NCBI GenBank assembly: GCA_944383265.1
Contig: CALWOX010000004.1
Coordinates: forward strand, 162,915 to 226,914
Direction: 5' to 3'
Length of the DNA stretch: 64,000 bases
Source of the DNA: an uncultured Lachnospiraceae bacterium
GTDB taxonomy: Bacteria; Bacillota; Clostridia; Lachnospirales; Lachnospiraceae
Shown here: one piece after another, positions 63,701 to 64,000 of the stretch
Layout: every line of letters starts with the position of its first letter
Position numbering within the stretch: the stretch's first letter is position 1
Notes under the pieces: generated by a model
Databases searched by the model: none
Told to the model about the DNA's origin: nothing
What the model saw: the letters and a program-made list of their open reading frames with translations, nothing else
Program-made: the position numbers and the translations under genes

Positions 63701-64000
63701 TTCGACCTATTCTTCGAGGCAAAGATATTAAACGTTATCATTATTCATTTGCTGATCTATGGGTAATTAATACTCATAACGGAATAAAAAGTGAAAATAT
63801 TTCACCTGTTAAAGTTGACGATTATCCCTCTATCAAAGAATATTTAAGTAAGTTTTATGACAAACTATGTAAAAGAGCCGATAAGGGTGATACACCATAC
63901 AATTTACGTAATTGCGTTTATTTGAACGATTTTTCTAAACCCAAAATTGTATGGGGTAATCTATGTTTGTCTTCTCAGTTTGCTTATGTTGAAGATAAAT
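60700..64000 (+). CDS. Eco57I-type DNA N6-adenine methyltransferase (runs off right edge)
   Basis: Open for 1,100 codons from the ATG at 60700, which overlaps the helicase stop; the 3' end is outside the window. A helical N-terminal region of about 440 residues is followed by KGAFYTPREIVHYMC (motif X region, about 450), DPAVGSGAF (motif I, about 562-570) and GNPPYIQ (motif IV, about 794-797). A TaqI_C-like specificity part begins near 960 (WNIQIYRGILTGLNEAFII). It should methylate adenine and protect host DNA. With the preceding PLD-helicase it could form a split Type ISP-like system, or the DrmD/DrmMI-like pair of a class 1 DISARM locus. Confidence 0.93.
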   Translation, partial: MNEQKRNLFINTLTKAFNHEQYQWFINELLVNIMFVAPDKDLKPYNTFSSAIESYRHIGNYEDKANNKVALFTVCLKNDKNLENARSMQRAFIKSLLENSNCQGALVAFYTLGEQDKWRLSLVRMDYEFSKGKLSEKLTPAKRYSYLVGKGEPCHTAQERLYPIFLSDDHNPSLDELEDAFSVEAVTKDFFDKYREKYLDLKDYLDNNTEFITESESRGFDSEQFAKKLMGQIVFLYFIQKKGWLGVNAFPAKLSERGYKDGFYRTGNKPKTLMPAAYKRAQDGYYYRDNNAIRALSPEDETYLSTLVKGDAWGSGPKDFMRQIFIGCTQVNKNFFDDYLEPLFYTGLNKNRGDGAFFPPLHRRIPFLNGGLFEEMEGYDWRNNNFSIPNEYFSNLETKGRDADGILDVFDRYNFTMAEDEPMEREVAIDPEMLGKVFENLLDVKDRKSKGAFYTPREIVHYMCQESLINYLASKTGIGDSDIRKFILYGEYFRDEDTKKTLAIDNESGKVLHGDEIYNHKHHMEFDKARELEIPASIFSYKDNVNRLRELDDLLTNVKIVDPAVGSGAFPLGMLNEIVKARDTITNYMVIDMNRFQRLSYRSSRSPYILKRDTIKNCIFACDIEASATDITKLRLWLSLVIDNQIMDQENIELGYTTKPRELPNLDCNIICGDSLIDSFHGIKLITENDALNNLSIDRQWTMYDQELALKVNKLIELQSKLYEEKDHVAKESLKDQIQYIYNQIILRQLEGNQDAVNDYYETINHASKPFVLWQLYFPRVFRDNGGFDIAIGNPPYIQLQKTIDEDTGEKLGDQYASLGFKTFAKTGDIYCLFYEKGYQLLRRGGVLAFITSNKWMRAGYGEKLRGFLAKETNPLVLIDFAGQKVFDSATVDVNILIFEKSDNKHNTVACTIKEDCTNNLSVYVQQNSNYSDFSVSTGWNILSDIEVSIKYKIEAVGVPLSEWNIQIYRGILTGLNEAFIISTQKKDELIAEDPKSAEVIRPILRGKDIKRYHYSFADLWVINTHNGIKSENISPVKVDDYPSIKEYLSKFYDKLCKRADKGDTPYNLRNCVYLNDFSKPKIVWGNLCLSSQFAYVEDK

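Overview
The window looks like the chromosome of a low-to-medium GC, strictly anaerobic, endospore-lineage Firmicute, most likely a Lachnospiraceae-type Clostridium relative. The signs are ClpC followed by RadA, the sporulation protein GerW/YtfJ, Asp23 plus a DAK2 protein, omega, RqcH and YicC in one run, an HPr-like protein without its histidine, a flavodiiron protein fused to rubredoxin, and an SLH surface protein. Codon use across 1-55,100 favours ATA, CTT, AGG and GGA. This is inference from gene content; no 16S gene is present.

Layout. (1) 1-3.6 kb: the clpC 3' part, radA, a transaldolase and tRNA-Trp. (2) 3.7-7.6 kb: a LysR regulator followed by a flavodoxin/aldo-keto reductase/DUF4405 redox cluster that is decaying. 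It holds an in-frame TGA, a headless flavodoxin and a frameshifted membrane protein. (3) 7.6-10.2 kb: a molybdopterin oxidoreductase and its ferredoxin partner. (4) 10.3-15.6 kb: one giant secreted protein that joins an adhesin with Cna-B domains to a complete class B sortase domain. (5) 15.6-25.1 kb: a flavodiiron-rubredoxin fusion, a TPR/DUF4037 pair, an ABC-class ATPase, tRNA-Leu, a Crh-like HPr homologue, a DUF362 ferredoxin and cardiolipin synthase. (6) 25.2-30.4 kb: an SLH protein with a MacA/MacB-type export system. (7) 30.5-55.1 kb: a dense housekeeping block on the + strand: rqcH, yicC, gmk, rpoZ, rimO, pgsA, cinA-type amidohydrolase, a split DUF2953 gene, gerW, rpmB, asp23, a DAK2/FakA-type gene, recG, rsmD, coaD, comM, dprA, topA, rpsB and tsf. 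(8) 55.1-64.0 kb: an A+T-richer accessory island that starts directly after tsf, where pyrH would usually follow.

The island carries an excisionase-like gene, a RepA-like AAA_25 ATPase, a palindrome-rich intergenic segment that could be an origin or control site, a small Cro-type regulator, then a PLD-nuclease/SNF2-helicase and a translationally coupled Eco57I-type DNA methyltransferase. The last gene is open for 1,100 codons and runs off the right edge. The helicase-methyltransferase pair is best read as a restriction-type or DISARM-like defence locus carried on an integrative element. Genes beyond the window would decide which.

The two strongest unusual items are the self-contained adhesin-sortase fusion, with a degenerate LPxTG-like motif just before the sortase domain, and the defence island with its nested palindromes. 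Also notable are a structured RNA leader in front of rpsB, an insertion in PgsA that carries the GGADGPT signature of sodium-pumping decarboxylase beta subunits, and a 17-nt promoter block shared exactly between tRNA-Leu and rpmB.
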